The notes below the pieces were generated by a model that saw only the letters and a program-made list of their open reading frames with translations, was not told the DNA's origin and did no database searches. Shown here piece after piece: positions 1-6,557 of a DNA stretch of 15,335 nucleotides (within the stretch, counting starts at the first letter, position 1; each line of letters begins with the position of its first letter). The stretch spans positions 1-15,335 of the forward strand of contig JAHCKF010000037.1 in NCBI GenBank assembly GCA_026125925.1, given 5' to 3'. This DNA comes from Pseudolabrys sp. (GTDB lineage Bacteria > Pseudomonadota > Alphaproteobacteria > Rhizobiales > Xanthobacteraceae). Made by a program: the position numbers and the translations under genes.

Positions 1-1
1 T

Positions 2-490
2 ATCGGCGCCACCGTGATCGGCACCGCGGGCAGCAAGGACAAGGCCGACATCGCCAAGGCCAACGGCGCGCATCACACGATCCTCTACCGCGACGAGGAC
101 TTCGCCGCGCGGGTGAAGGAAATCACCGGCGGCAAGCTCTGCGATGTCGTCTATGACGGCATCGGCGCCGACACCTTCCCGAAGTCGCTCGACTGCATCC
201 GGCCGCTCGGCATGTTCGTGTCGTTCGGCTCGGCCTCGGGCCCGGTCAAGGCGTTCGACATCAACCTCTTGCAGCAGAAGGGTTCGCTGTTCGCGACGCG
301 GCCGACGCTGAACACTTACGCCGCCAAGCGCGAAGACTTGGTGTCGATCGCCAACAACCTCTTCAAGACGGTGGGCTCGGGCGCGGTGAAGATTCCGATC
401 AGCCACAAATATGCGCTGAAGGACGCCAAGCAGGCACACATGGATCTCGAAGGCCGCAAGACCACCGGCTCGATCATCCTGCTGCCCTGA
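2..490 (+). CDS. NADPH:quinone oxidoreductase, C-terminal part (5' end outside window)
   Basis: This is the C-terminal 162 residues of a zinc-independent medium-chain dehydrogenase/reductase of the quinone oxidoreductase (QOR) type, a cytosolic enzyme that reduces quinones or activated alkenes with NADPH. The reading frame is open from the first base, so the N-terminal catalytic domain and part of the Rossmann fold lie upstream. Visible family features are the segment VIGTAGSKDKADIAKANGA, which is the end of the nucleotide-binding region, then CDVVYDGIGADTF, the G-rich strand LGMFVSFGSASGPV, and the typical C-terminal ending in KTTGSIILLP. It stops eight bases before the next gene on the same strand, so the two are probably cotranscribed. 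The family call is secure. The substrate is not, because QOR, zeta-crystallin and acryloyl-CoA-reductase-like members share this C-terminus. Confidence 0.9.
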   Translation: MGATVIGTAGSKDKADIAKANGAHHTILYRDEDFAARVKEITGGKLCDVVYDGIGADTFPKSLDCIRPLGMFVSFGSASGPVKAFDINLLQQKGSLFATRPTLNTYAAKREDLVSIANNLFKTVGSGAVKIPISHKYALKDAKQAHMDLEGRKTTGSIILLP

Positions 491-498
491 CCGACTGA

Positions 499-1737
499 AT
501 GACGTCACCTGACGCAGCCGCGCTCGGCGAGCGCGCCGACCTGATGATCCGTACGCTCGGCTCGGTGTCCGCCGAGCCGAACAGGCTGGTGCGCGGCTTT
601 CTCACGCCCCAGCATCGCGCCGCCGCCGACCTCGTCGGAAGGTGGATGCGCGACGCCGGTCTCGAGGTCAGCGAGGATGCGCTCGGCACCGTGCGCGGCC
701 ATTGGCCGGGCACGGGCGCCAGGCGCCTGCTGATCGGCTCGCATATCGATACCGTGATCGATGCCGGCATGTTCGATGGCCCGCTCGGCGTCATTGCCGG
801 CATTCTCGCCGCCGAGCATTTCGCCAAGGCCGGCCGCAAGCTCGGTTTCGGCCTCGACGTACTGGCCTTCGGCGACGAGGAGGGCTCGCGTTTCGCCAAG
901 ACCTTGTCGTCGTCGCTGGCGGTTGCCGGCGCGTTTGACAGTGAGCGCCTCGACCTCACCGACGCGGGCGGCATGACGTTCCGCGACGCCATCGCCGCCT
1001 ATGGAAAGGCTGCCGACGCCATACCGGCAGCCGCTTACGGTCGGGACACCGCGGCCGCTTACGTCGAAGTGCACATCGAGCAGGGGCCGGTGCTCGAACA
1101 TCGGGGCCAGGCGCTCGGCGTCGTCACCGCGATCGCCGGACAGACCTACATCAATATCGAATTTCTCGGCGAGGCCGGCCATGCCGGGACCGTGCCGATG
1201 TTGCTGCGCCGTGACGCGCTGGCAGGGGCCGCGGCGACTGTTCTGCTGGCGGAGAAGATGGCGCGTGACACGCAAGGCGAGGTCGTCGCCACCGTGGGTG
1301 TGCTGCGCATCCCCAACGCCGCCGGCAATGTCGTGCCCGGCAATGTCGCACTGATCGTCGATATTCGCTCCGGCTCCGATGAAGCGCGACACAAGTTCGT
1401 TGCTGCCTTCAAGGCGGAAATCCGCGCGCTGGCCGAGCGGCGCCATCTCGGCGTCACCATGACCGACACCCGCAACGTGCCGACGACGCCGTGCGATCCG
1501 TCATTGCAGGATGGTCTCGCCGGCGCCATCCGAGCTGGCGGTGGCGGTGAGCCGATCCGCCTCGTCTCCGGCGCCGGACACGACGGCATGGCGATGGCCA
1601 AACTCTGTCCCGTCGCCATGCTGTTCGTGCGCTGCCGCGGCGGCATCAGCCACAACCCGGCGGAGTATGCGAGCCCGCTGGATATGGGCCTCGCCGTCGC
1701 GGCGCTCATTCGCTTTATCGAGAACGCGAAGTTCTGA
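499..1737 (+). CDS. M20-family Zn-dependent amidohydrolase (allantoate amidohydrolase / N-carbamoyl-amino-acid hydrolase type)
   Basis: A 412-residue di-metal amidase of the M20 clan. Family members hydrolyse allantoate to ureidoglycine, ammonia and CO2 (AllC), or N-carbamoyl amino acids to the free acid. Metal-site residues are readable: H82 in GSHIDT, bridging D93 in MFDGPLG, the E127-E128 pair in GDEEGSRF, H192 in HIEQGP, and H385 near the C-terminus in GGISHNPAEY. The dimerisation-lid motif GEAGHAGTVPM and the substrate-carboxylate motif GAGHDGMAMA are also present. Length matches the family norm. The ATG lies eight bases after the upstream stop; no strong Shine-Dalgarno is visible, which fits translational coupling. 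No uricase, allantoinase or hydantoinase is in view, so purine versus pyrimidine/hydantoin catabolism cannot be decided. Allantoate amidohydrolase is the slightly preferred reading because of the GHAGTVPM signature and length. Confidence 0.88.
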   Translation: MTSPDAAALGERADLMIRTLGSVSAEPNRLVRGFLTPQHRAAADLVGRWMRDAGLEVSEDALGTVRGHWPGTGARRLLIGSHIDTVIDAGMFDGPLGVIAGILAAEHFAKAGRKLGFGLDVLAFGDEEGSRFAKTLSSSLAVAGAFDSERLDLTDAGGMTFRDAIAAYGKAADAIPAAAYGRDTAAAYVEVHIEQGPVLEHRGQALGVVTAIAGQTYINIEFLGEAGHAGTVPMLLRRDALAGAAATVLLAEKMARDTQGEVVATVGVLRIPNAAGNVVPGNVALIVDIRSGSDEARHKFVAAFKAEIRALAERRHLGVTMTDTRNVPTTPCDPSLQDGLAGAIRAGGGGEPIRLVSGAGHDGMAMAKLCPVAMLFVRCRGGISHNPAEYASPLDMGLAVAALIRFIENAKF

Positions 1738-1740
1738 GAA

Positions 1741-1829
1741 TGTCATGGCCGGACTTGATCCGGCCATCTCGCTTAGGGATGCACAGTGCCAGCCTAAGCG
1801 GGATCACCGGGACAAGCCCGGTGATGACA
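1741..1829. repeat. Intergenic palindromic repeat, family A copy 1
   Basis: An 89-bp imperfect palindrome that starts three bases after the amidohydrolase stop and sits between convergent genes. Its outer ends TGTCAT and ATGACA are inverted. Inside are three stem-loops: ATGGCCGG…CCGGCCAT, CGCTTAGG…CCTAAGCG and ATCACCGG…CCCGGTGAT. A second copy with the same stems and different loops lies at 6429-6535. It resembles the dispersed intergenic repeats common in Bradyrhizobiaceae-like genomes, which often give spurious ORFs beginning MAGLDPAIS. Given its place between convergent genes it may act as a bidirectional transcription end or mRNA-stabilising structure; that is inference. Confidence 0.85.
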
Positions 1830-1847
1830 GGAAGTGGCGCTTCGATC

Positions 1848-2480
1848 TCACCGATAAATATACGTCACGCGCCGCGAGGTCGGCTCGACGAGAACCGGCA
1901 CGCCGTTGACATAGGCGTAGCTGTACTGCTGATCCGGCACCGGGGTCAGCACCACATCCGGCGGCAGGCCGGCGCCTTCGACGACTTCGCCGTTGAGATA
2001 GACCGGCTGCACCGGATGCTGCACGACATAGGTCTGCACGGTGGCCGGCGGCGGCGCGATCTGCATCGGCGCGGCGTTGGCGACCGGCGCGACGAATTCG
2101 CCGCTGATCTCGGGCGTCACGACCGTGGTGCCGACGGTCGTCGTCGGTGCGTCGTAAACGATCGTCGGCACGTCGCGGATTTGTGTAACGGCAATCATCT
2201 GGCCGCCGACATTGCCGGACATGTACTGCGAATAGGCCCAGCCCTGCTTGCCGTTATACGTCACCTGACACCACAAGCTGCCCTGGATGCAGCCGGTGAC
2301 GGTGGCGCTGCCTTTCTCCGGGATAGCACCGATCACCGGGTATTGCGGGCCTGGACCGGTGCGGATGTTGAGCGAGGTTGTCGCCGTGGCGAGAGTGGCG
2401 GCCGAAGCCGGCAGCGACAAAACCGGTAGCGAGAGGGCCGCCAGCGCCGTAACGGCGCCCAGAACGGTCGCGCGCTTCAT
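1848..2480 (-). CDS. Exported SH3-domain protein with DUF1236-like C-terminus
   Basis: A 210-residue secreted or periplasmic protein. Residues 1 to about 27 form a signal peptide: basic MKR, a hydrophobic Ala/Leu core, then an ASA cleavage site. Residues about 28-90 match a bacterial SH3 (SH3_3) domain, seen as SLNIRTGPGPQYPVIGAIPEKG followed by two cysteines (TGC and LWC) and KQGWAYSQYM. A Pro/Val/Thr-rich linker follows. The last 30 or so residues (YAYVNGVPVLVEPTSRRVTYIYR-like) resemble the DUF1236 tail found after SH3 domains in rhizobial envelope proteins. Such SH3 domains usually bind peptidoglycan or periplasmic partners. The ATG at 2480 is preceded by GGAG nine bases upstream. That Shine-Dalgarno can be masked by a hairpin (2484-2512). 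The gene follows the kinase gene by 69 bp on the same strand and may be cotranscribed. The specific role is unknown. Confidence 0.85.
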   Translation of the reverse strand: MKRATVLGAVTALAALSLPVLSLPASAATLATATTSLNIRTGPGPQYPVIGAIPEKGSATVTGCIQGSLWCQVTYNGKQGWAYSQYMSGNVGGQMIAVTQIRDVPTIVYDAPTTTVGTTVVTPEISGEFVAPVANAAPMQIAPPPATVQTYVVQHPVQPVYLNGEVVEGAGLPPDVVLTPVPDQQYSYAYVNGVPVLVEPTSRRVTYIYR

Positions 2481-2483
2481 GGT

Positions 2484-2512
2484 TTCAAACTCCGATGTTG
2501 ATGGAGTTCAAA
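2484..2512 (-). promoter_or_regulatory. Hairpin burying the ribosome binding site of the SH3-protein gene
   Basis: On the minus-strand transcript, bases 2512-2503 pair with 2493-2484. The core is AACUCC with GGAGUU, extended by two G·U wobbles and two U-A pairs, which makes a continuous 10-bp stem with a 9-base loop. The 3' arm contains the GGAG Shine-Dalgarno nine bases before the ATG at 2480. Folding would therefore hide the RBS. Whether it is a thermosensor, a protein or sRNA target, or chance is not known. Confidence 0.5.
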
Positions 2513-2533
2513 CAACGCGCCGCAGTTCCATCC

Positions 2534-2546
2534 GTTCCCAGGGAAC
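2534..2546. promoter_or_regulatory. Perfect 13-bp palindrome (GTTCCC-A-GGGAAC), possible operator
   Basis: An exact inverted repeat with six-base arms and one central base. It lies between the kinase-USP stop (2550) and the SH3-protein start (2480). The one-base centre rules out a normal RNA hairpin, so if functional it would be a DNA site for a dimeric regulator controlling the SH3 gene. No −10/−35 pair could be assigned with confidence. Confidence 0.25.
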
Positions 2547-2549
2547 CGC

Positions 2550-3959
2550 TCACGCCGCCGTTTCGGGAACCCGCGGCGCGCGCACGATGGTGACGCTGCA
2601 GGCCGCGTCGGTCGCCACCTTGGCCGACACACTGCCGAGCACACGGCGGCGCAATGAATCCTGACGCGCGCCGATCAGCACGTGATCGACGCGGTTGGCG
2701 GTGACAAAGTCGAGGATTGCGCCAGCCGGGTCGCCGCCTTCGAGCACATGGGCGGTGAGACGACGCTCGTCGAGTTTGAGCGGCGCCGCCCAGGCCTTCA
2801 GCCGCACCAGCCGGTCGATCTGTTTATTGTGGCCTTCCTTGTCGAGTGTGGAGTCGAGCGCGATGGCGTTCGACTTGAGCACATTGAGGCAGGCCAGACG
2901 CGCCTCCGGCAGCGTCGCCAGCATGCGCGCGGTGACGTCGAGCAGCGCGGCGTTGATCGGCGCCGCGTCAGCGCCGACATCGACGGCGACCGCGACAATC
3001 GGCGCCGACGTCAGGTGCTCGGTCACCGGCGCGCGGCGTTGCGCTGTCAAGTCGGTGTTGAATCGCCGGCGCATCACCGTGGTGAAGGCATCGCGGTCGC
3101 GCTTTTCCGAGCGCGCCGTCAGCTTCACCTGTTCGGGGTGGCTGAGATCGAAGGCAAGCTGCGCCGCGGTCGGATGGCGGCGGCCGGCCTCGACCTCGAG
3201 ACATCGCAGCACGATCTCCTGCAGCCACGGCGGATAATCGGCGCGCAGCGCGCGCGGCGGCACCGGGTCGCGCCATAGCCGGCGGCGCATGCCGCGCAAG
3301 GTTTCGCTTTCGCCGAACGGCCGCACACCGGTCGAGAAGAAGTACAAGAGCACGCCGAGGGCAAACAGGTCGCTGCGCGGCTCGTTGCGGATGCCGCGCA
3401 ACTGCTCGGGCGACATGTAGGGCGCGGTGCCGAACGGCACGCGGTATTCCTCCTGCATCAGGTCGGGCAACTGGTCGTGATGCGACAGACCGAAGTCGAT
3501 CAGCACCGCTTCGCCGCTGGGGCGGAACAGGATGTTGCTCGGCTTGATGTCGAGATGCACGACGTGCTGGCGATGCAGGTCGTCGAGCGCCTCGGCGATC
3601 TGCACGCCGAGCCGCGCCACCTCGTCGCAAGGCAGCGGCAGATCGGGCAGGCGCTTCAAAAGGCACGGGCTGTCGATCGCCTCCATGACCAGATAAGGCT
3701 GCTGCGCGAAGTCGCCGGCGGCGATGAATTTCGGCACGTGCGCGCCGTCGAGCCGGGGCAGGATCATCAGCTCCATCTCGAAGCCGACGATCGCCGCGGG
3801 ATCGGCGCCTTCGCCGATGCGGGGCACTTTCATCAGCATCGGGCCGCCGAGGCCCGGCTTGCTGACGCGCCACAGCATCGCCATGCCGCCGCGATGCACG
3901 AGTTCGTCGAGGCGGAAACCGTCGATCTCCACGCCGGCTTCGTGCAGCGGCTTGACCAT
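2550..3959 (-). CDS. Ser/Thr protein kinase fused to a universal stress protein domain
   Basis: A 469-residue cytosolic Hanks-type kinase with a C-terminal UspA-like domain; no membrane segment is visible. Kinase features: a modified glycine loop HRGGMA (residues 22-27, His replacing the first Gly), ATP-anchoring K44 in LMKVP, the catalytic loop HLDIKPSN (H135, D137, K139, N142), D155-F-G, the activation segment ending in GTAPYMSPEQ, and the D197-x-FALG motif. It should therefore be catalytically active. Residues about 320-465 form the USP domain, with the nucleotide-site signature G-A-R-(9 residues)-L-G-S-V-S near the end, suggesting ATP or AMP binding. The ATG at 3959 is chosen because an AGGGGAAG Shine-Dalgarno precedes it and it begins one base after the phosphoesterase stop; a longer upstream reading would overlap that gene. 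The pair is almost certainly translationally coupled. A stress- or nucleotide-responsive kinase is an inference. Confidence 0.93.
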   Translation of the reverse strand: MVKPLHEAGVEIDGFRLDELVHRGGMAMLWRVSKPGLGGPMLMKVPRIGEGADPAAIVGFEMELMILPRLDGAHVPKFIAAGDFAQQPYLVMEAIDSPCLLKRLPDLPLPCDEVARLGVQIAEALDDLHRQHVVHLDIKPSNILFRPSGEAVLIDFGLSHHDQLPDLMQEEYRVPFGTAPYMSPEQLRGIRNEPRSDLFALGVLLYFFSTGVRPFGESETLRGMRRRLWRDPVPPRALRADYPPWLQEIVLRCLEVEAGRRHPTAAQLAFDLSHPEQVKLTARSEKRDRDAFTTVMRRRFNTDLTAQRRAPVTEHLTSAPIVAVAVDVGADAAPINAALLDVTARMLATLPEARLACLNVLKSNAIALDSTLDKEGHNKQIDRLVRLKAWAAPLKLDERRLTAHVLEGGDPAGAILDFVTANRVDHVLIGARQDSLRRRVLGSVSAKVATDAACSVTIVRAPRVPETAA

Positions 3960-3960
3960 G

Positions 3961-4701
3961 TCACTTCCCCTGGAAGAGCCGGTCGGCAAGCCAGCTTGGC
4001 AGGCCCTGCTTGCGGATGCAGGCAGCCGCCGCCTCGATGTCGTAGGGCACACGCAGATAGGTCAGTTCGGCGTGTTCGGTGTCGTAGATGGCATAGGCCG
4101 CCGCCGGATTGGCGTCGCGCGGCTGGCCGACCGCGCCCAGCACGGCGAGCCAGCGCCGCCCCGGCAGCAGCGGAATGGCGACGCCGGCCGTCGGGGTGAA
4201 GCCGATCAGCTTCGCCGTGGCCGACAGGCAGTAGAGCGCCGGCCGGTGCACATGTCCGCAGAAGGTGAGATGCGCCTGCGTGGCCATCAGACTGTGGGCC
4301 GCTTCCGCCGTGCCGGTGACATAGATCCATTTCTTCGGATCGCTGGCCTCTGAATGCACATAGAGCCGGCGGCCATCGGTCTGGGTCAGGGGCAGGGCGT
4401 CGAGGAAGTCGCGCGCCGGCTTGCCGAGTTCGGTGCGCGTCCATTCGATGGCGATGCGCGCCTCGAGGTTCATGCCGTCGGCCGAGCCGCCGACCGCGGC
4501 GTCGTGATTGCCGAGCACCAGTGTTGCGCCGTCATCGGCGAGGTTCATCACGCGCTGCATCACCCAGTCGGGATCGCCGCCATAGCCGACATAATCGCCG
4601 AGCAGCACGATGCGCTCGGCGCCTTGTTCACGCGCATGGACGTGACAGGCCTCGAAGGCCTGGCGATTGGCATGGATGTCAGCGAAGAGCGCGATCAACA
4701 C
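3961..4701 (-). CDS. Calcineurin-like metallophosphoesterase
   Basis: A 246-residue soluble di-metal phosphoesterase. The ligand set is complete: D8 and H10 (DIH), D36 (GDYVG), N65-H66 (GNHD), H116 (YVHS) and H150/H152 (GHVH). The compact form with a GHVH motif and short C-terminal strands fits the PP2A-like/YfcE-type Metallophos group, whose members act on phosphoproteins, dinucleotides or phosphodiesters. The substrate cannot be read from sequence. The start is a GTG at 4701 (GTG-TTG-ATC), with only a weak purine stretch upstream; no later in-frame start leaves the DIH motif intact. Its stop lies one base before the kinase ATG. A Ser/Thr kinase and a possible phosphoprotein phosphatase in one operon suggests an antagonistic pair, which is an inference. 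Confidence 0.88.
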   Translation of the reverse strand: MLIALFADIHANRQAFEACHVHAREQGAERIVLLGDYVGYGGDPDWVMQRVMNLADDGATLVLGNHDAAVGGSADGMNLEARIAIEWTRTELGKPARDFLDALPLTQTDGRRLYVHSEASDPKKWIYVTGTAEAAHSLMATQAHLTFCGHVHRPALYCLSATAKLIGFTPTAGVAIPLLPGRRWLAVLGAVGQPRDANPAAAYAIYDTEHAELTYLRVPYDIEAAAACIRKQGLPSWLADRLFQGK

Positions 4702-4799
4702 GGTATTTCAGTCCCGGGCTTGTGTGACAGCATCGCGCGCGAGCATCGGCTGGTGTTGATCCTTGTCAATTGGGCTGGCCGCGACATTGTCGCTTCTTC

Positions 4800-4948
4800 T
4801 TTCCCTCTCCCCTTGTGGGAGAGGGTGGCGAGCCCGAAGGGCGAGCCGGGTGAGGGGTCAGAGCATCGGTTGAGCGCCGACCCCTCACCCGTCCTCGCTC
4901 GGCTTCGCCTCCGCTCGGACACCCTCTCCCTCAAGGGGAGAGGGGAAA
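4800..4948. repeat. Intergenic palindromic repeat, family B
   Basis: A large imperfect palindrome of about 149 bp in the gap between the phosphoesterase start and the rimO stop. The outer arms are TTTCCCTCTCCCCTTG… (from 4800) and …CAAGGGGAGAGGGGAAA (to 4948). Inner arms include GTGAGGGGTC (4850-4859) with GACCCCTCAC (4879-4888), plus a GCGAGCC/GGCTTCGC-type pair. It matches in style the dispersed repeats of alphaproteobacteria that translate as spurious DPSPVLA…LSLKGRGE peptides. It could serve as a terminator region for rimO; no classical T-run terminator is seen. Confidence 0.8.
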
Positions 4949-4988
4949 GCGCGTGCGCGGCGGCGTTCGTATAGTGAAGGTGCCGGCC

Positions 4989-6374
4989 TCAAAACCCGAC
5001 GGCGGTGCCGTGCAGATCGTACTCGTCGGCGCGCTCGATCTTTACGGTCGCGATCTCGCCGACGCGCAAGGGGCGGCGGCTGGCGACATAGACATTGCCG
5101 TCGATCTCCGGCGCGTCGGCCATCGAGCGGCCCTTGGCGACCGTGGGGCCGGCTTCGTCGATGATGACCGGCTGGCGCGTGCCCACCTTGCGCTTCAAAC
5201 GGCGGGCCGAGATCTTCTGCTGCGCGACCATGAAGCGGTGCCAGCGCTCGGCCTTGACCTCGTCGGGCACGGGATTGTCCAGCGCGTTGGCCGGAGCGCC
5301 GGCGACCGGCTCGTATTTGAAACAGCCGACGCGGTCGAGCGAGGCTTCATCGAGCCATTCGAGCAGCGTCTCGAACTCGGCATCGGTCTCGCCGGGAAAG
5401 CCGACGATGAACGTCGAGCGCAGCGTGATGTCGGGGCAGATTTCGCGCCAGCGCGCGATGCGCTCCAGCGTCTTCTCCTGATGCGCCGGCCGCTTCATGC
5501 GGCGCAGCACTTCGGGGGAGCCGTGCTGGAACGGGATGTCGAGATAGGGAAGGATCTTGCGATCGGCCATCAGCGGGATGACCTCATCGACATGCGGATA
5601 CGGATAGACGTAGTGCATGCGGATCCAGATGCCGAGCTCGCCCAGCGCCGAGGCAAGATCGAGGAATTTGGCGCGCACCTCGCGCGTCTCGCCGCCGGCG
5701 GTCTTCCATGAGCTCGACGCGTATTTGATATCGGTGCCGTAGGCCGAGGTGTCCTGCGAGATGACCAGCAGTTCCTTGACGCCGGCCATGGCGAGGCGTT
5801 CGGCCTCGCGCATGACATCCGCGGCGGGACGCGAGACGAGGTCACCGCGCAGCTTGGGAATGATGCAGAAGGTGCAGCGATGATTGCAGCCTTCGGAAAT
5901 CTTCAGGTACGCATAGTGCCGCGGCGTCAGCTTGATGCCTTCCGGCGGCACCAGATCGAGATAAGGATTGTGCTTCGGGGGCGCCGCGCGATGCACGGCG
6001 TCGAGCACGCTTTCGTATTGCTGCGGCCCGGTGATCGCCAGCACGTTCGGATGCGCTTTGGTGACGTTCTCCGGCTCGGCGCCCATGCAGCCTGTGACGA
6101 TGACCTTGCCGTTTTCCTTGAGCGCCAGACCGATGGCGTCGAGCGACTCCGTCTTGGCGGAATCGAGGAAGCCGCAGGTGTTGACGATGACGAGATCGGA
6201 GCCCTTGTGCTCGCGCGTCAGCTCATAGCCCTCGGCGCGCAGGCGCGTGATGATGCGCTCGGAATCGACCAGCGCCTTGGGGCAGCCGAGCGAGACGAAG
6301 CTCACCTTGGGGGCGGCAAGGCCATCGGTTTGGCCGCCGGTATCCGGGGCGGGTTTTGCGGGCGTGTCGAGCAT
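4989..6374 (-). CDS. rimO: Ribosomal protein S12 methylthiotransferase RimO
   Basis: A 461-residue radical-SAM enzyme that adds a methylthio group to the conserved aspartate of ribosomal protein S12, using two [4Fe-4S] clusters. The N-terminal UPF0004 domain has its three cluster cysteines: C31 (SLGCPK), C67 (NTCGF) and C96 (TGCMG). The radical-SAM domain carries C163-x3-C167-x2-C170 in [13 protein letters not shown]. The C-terminal segment from about residue 395 is the TRAM domain that binds S12. [12 protein letters not shown] and [13 protein letters not shown] distinguish RimO from the tRNA enzyme MiaB. The ATG at 6374 is chosen because the frame upstream runs into the family A repeat ([10 protein letters not shown]). 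No Shine-Dalgarno is visible before it; the upstream mRNA is pyrimidine-rich. The gene appears monocistronic. Confidence 0.96.
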   Translation of the reverse strand: MLDTPAKPAPDTGGQTDGLAAPKVSFVSLGCPKALVDSERIITRLRAEGYELTREHKGSDLVIVNTCGFLDSAKTESLDAIGLALKENGKVIVTGCMGAEPENVTKAHPNVLAITGPQQYESVLDAVHRAAPPKHNPYLDLVPPEGIKLTPRHYAYLKISEGCNHRCTFCIIPKLRGDLVSRPAADVMREAERLAMAGVKELLVISQDTSAYGTDIKYASSSWKTAGGETREVRAKFLDLASALGELGIWIRMHYVYPYPHVDEVIPLMADRKILPYLDIPFQHGSPEVLRRMKRPAHQEKTLERIARWREICPDITLRSTFIVGFPGETDAEFETLLEWLDEASLDRVGCFKYEPVAGAPANALDNPVPDEVKAERWHRFMVAQQKISARRLKRKVGTRQPVIIDEAGPTVAKGRSMADAPEIDGNVYVASRRPLRVGEIATVKIERADEYDLHGTAVGF

Positions 6375-6428
6375 GCGGGAGGAGGTAGAGGGCAAAGGGC
6401 GGGAAGGCAAGGCCGAGGCCGGGGGGAA

Positions 6429-6535
6429 TGTCATGGCCGGGCTTGACCCGGCCATCTCGCTTAGGCGGGCAAAAACCGTGCGTCCCTAAGCGGGATAACC
6501 GGGTCACGCCGCTTCGCGGCGGCCCGGTGATGACA
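6429..6535. repeat. Intergenic palindromic repeat, family A copy 2
   Basis: A 107-bp second copy of the repeat at 1741-1829, with the same outer TGTCAT/ATGACA ends and the same three stems (GGCCGG, CGCTTAGG, ACCGGG types). The loops differ. The third loop is enlarged and contains its own small hairpin, CGCCGCTTCGCGGCG. It lies between the end of the hydroxylase gene and the start of rimO, both on the minus strand. Conserved stems with free loops indicate selection on folding or a shared mobile origin. Confidence 0.85.
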
Positions 6536-6557
6536 GGCTACTGGGTTGCCTTCGGCT

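Noticed and set aside
505..1446. 313-codon open frame antisense to the amidohydrolase
   Set aside because: It mirrors a gene with complete M20 motifs, has no recognisable domain and is typical of high-GC antisense shadows.
1740..2429. Open frame starting in the family A repeat (MSWPDLIRPS…)
   Set aside because: It is the repeat translated, then the antisense of the SH3 gene. This is a known kind of spurious ORF.
3960..4052. N-terminal extension of the kinase frame upstream of 3959
   Set aside because: It would overlap the phosphoesterase by over 90 bases and has no Shine-Dalgarno, while the 3959 ATG has a good one.
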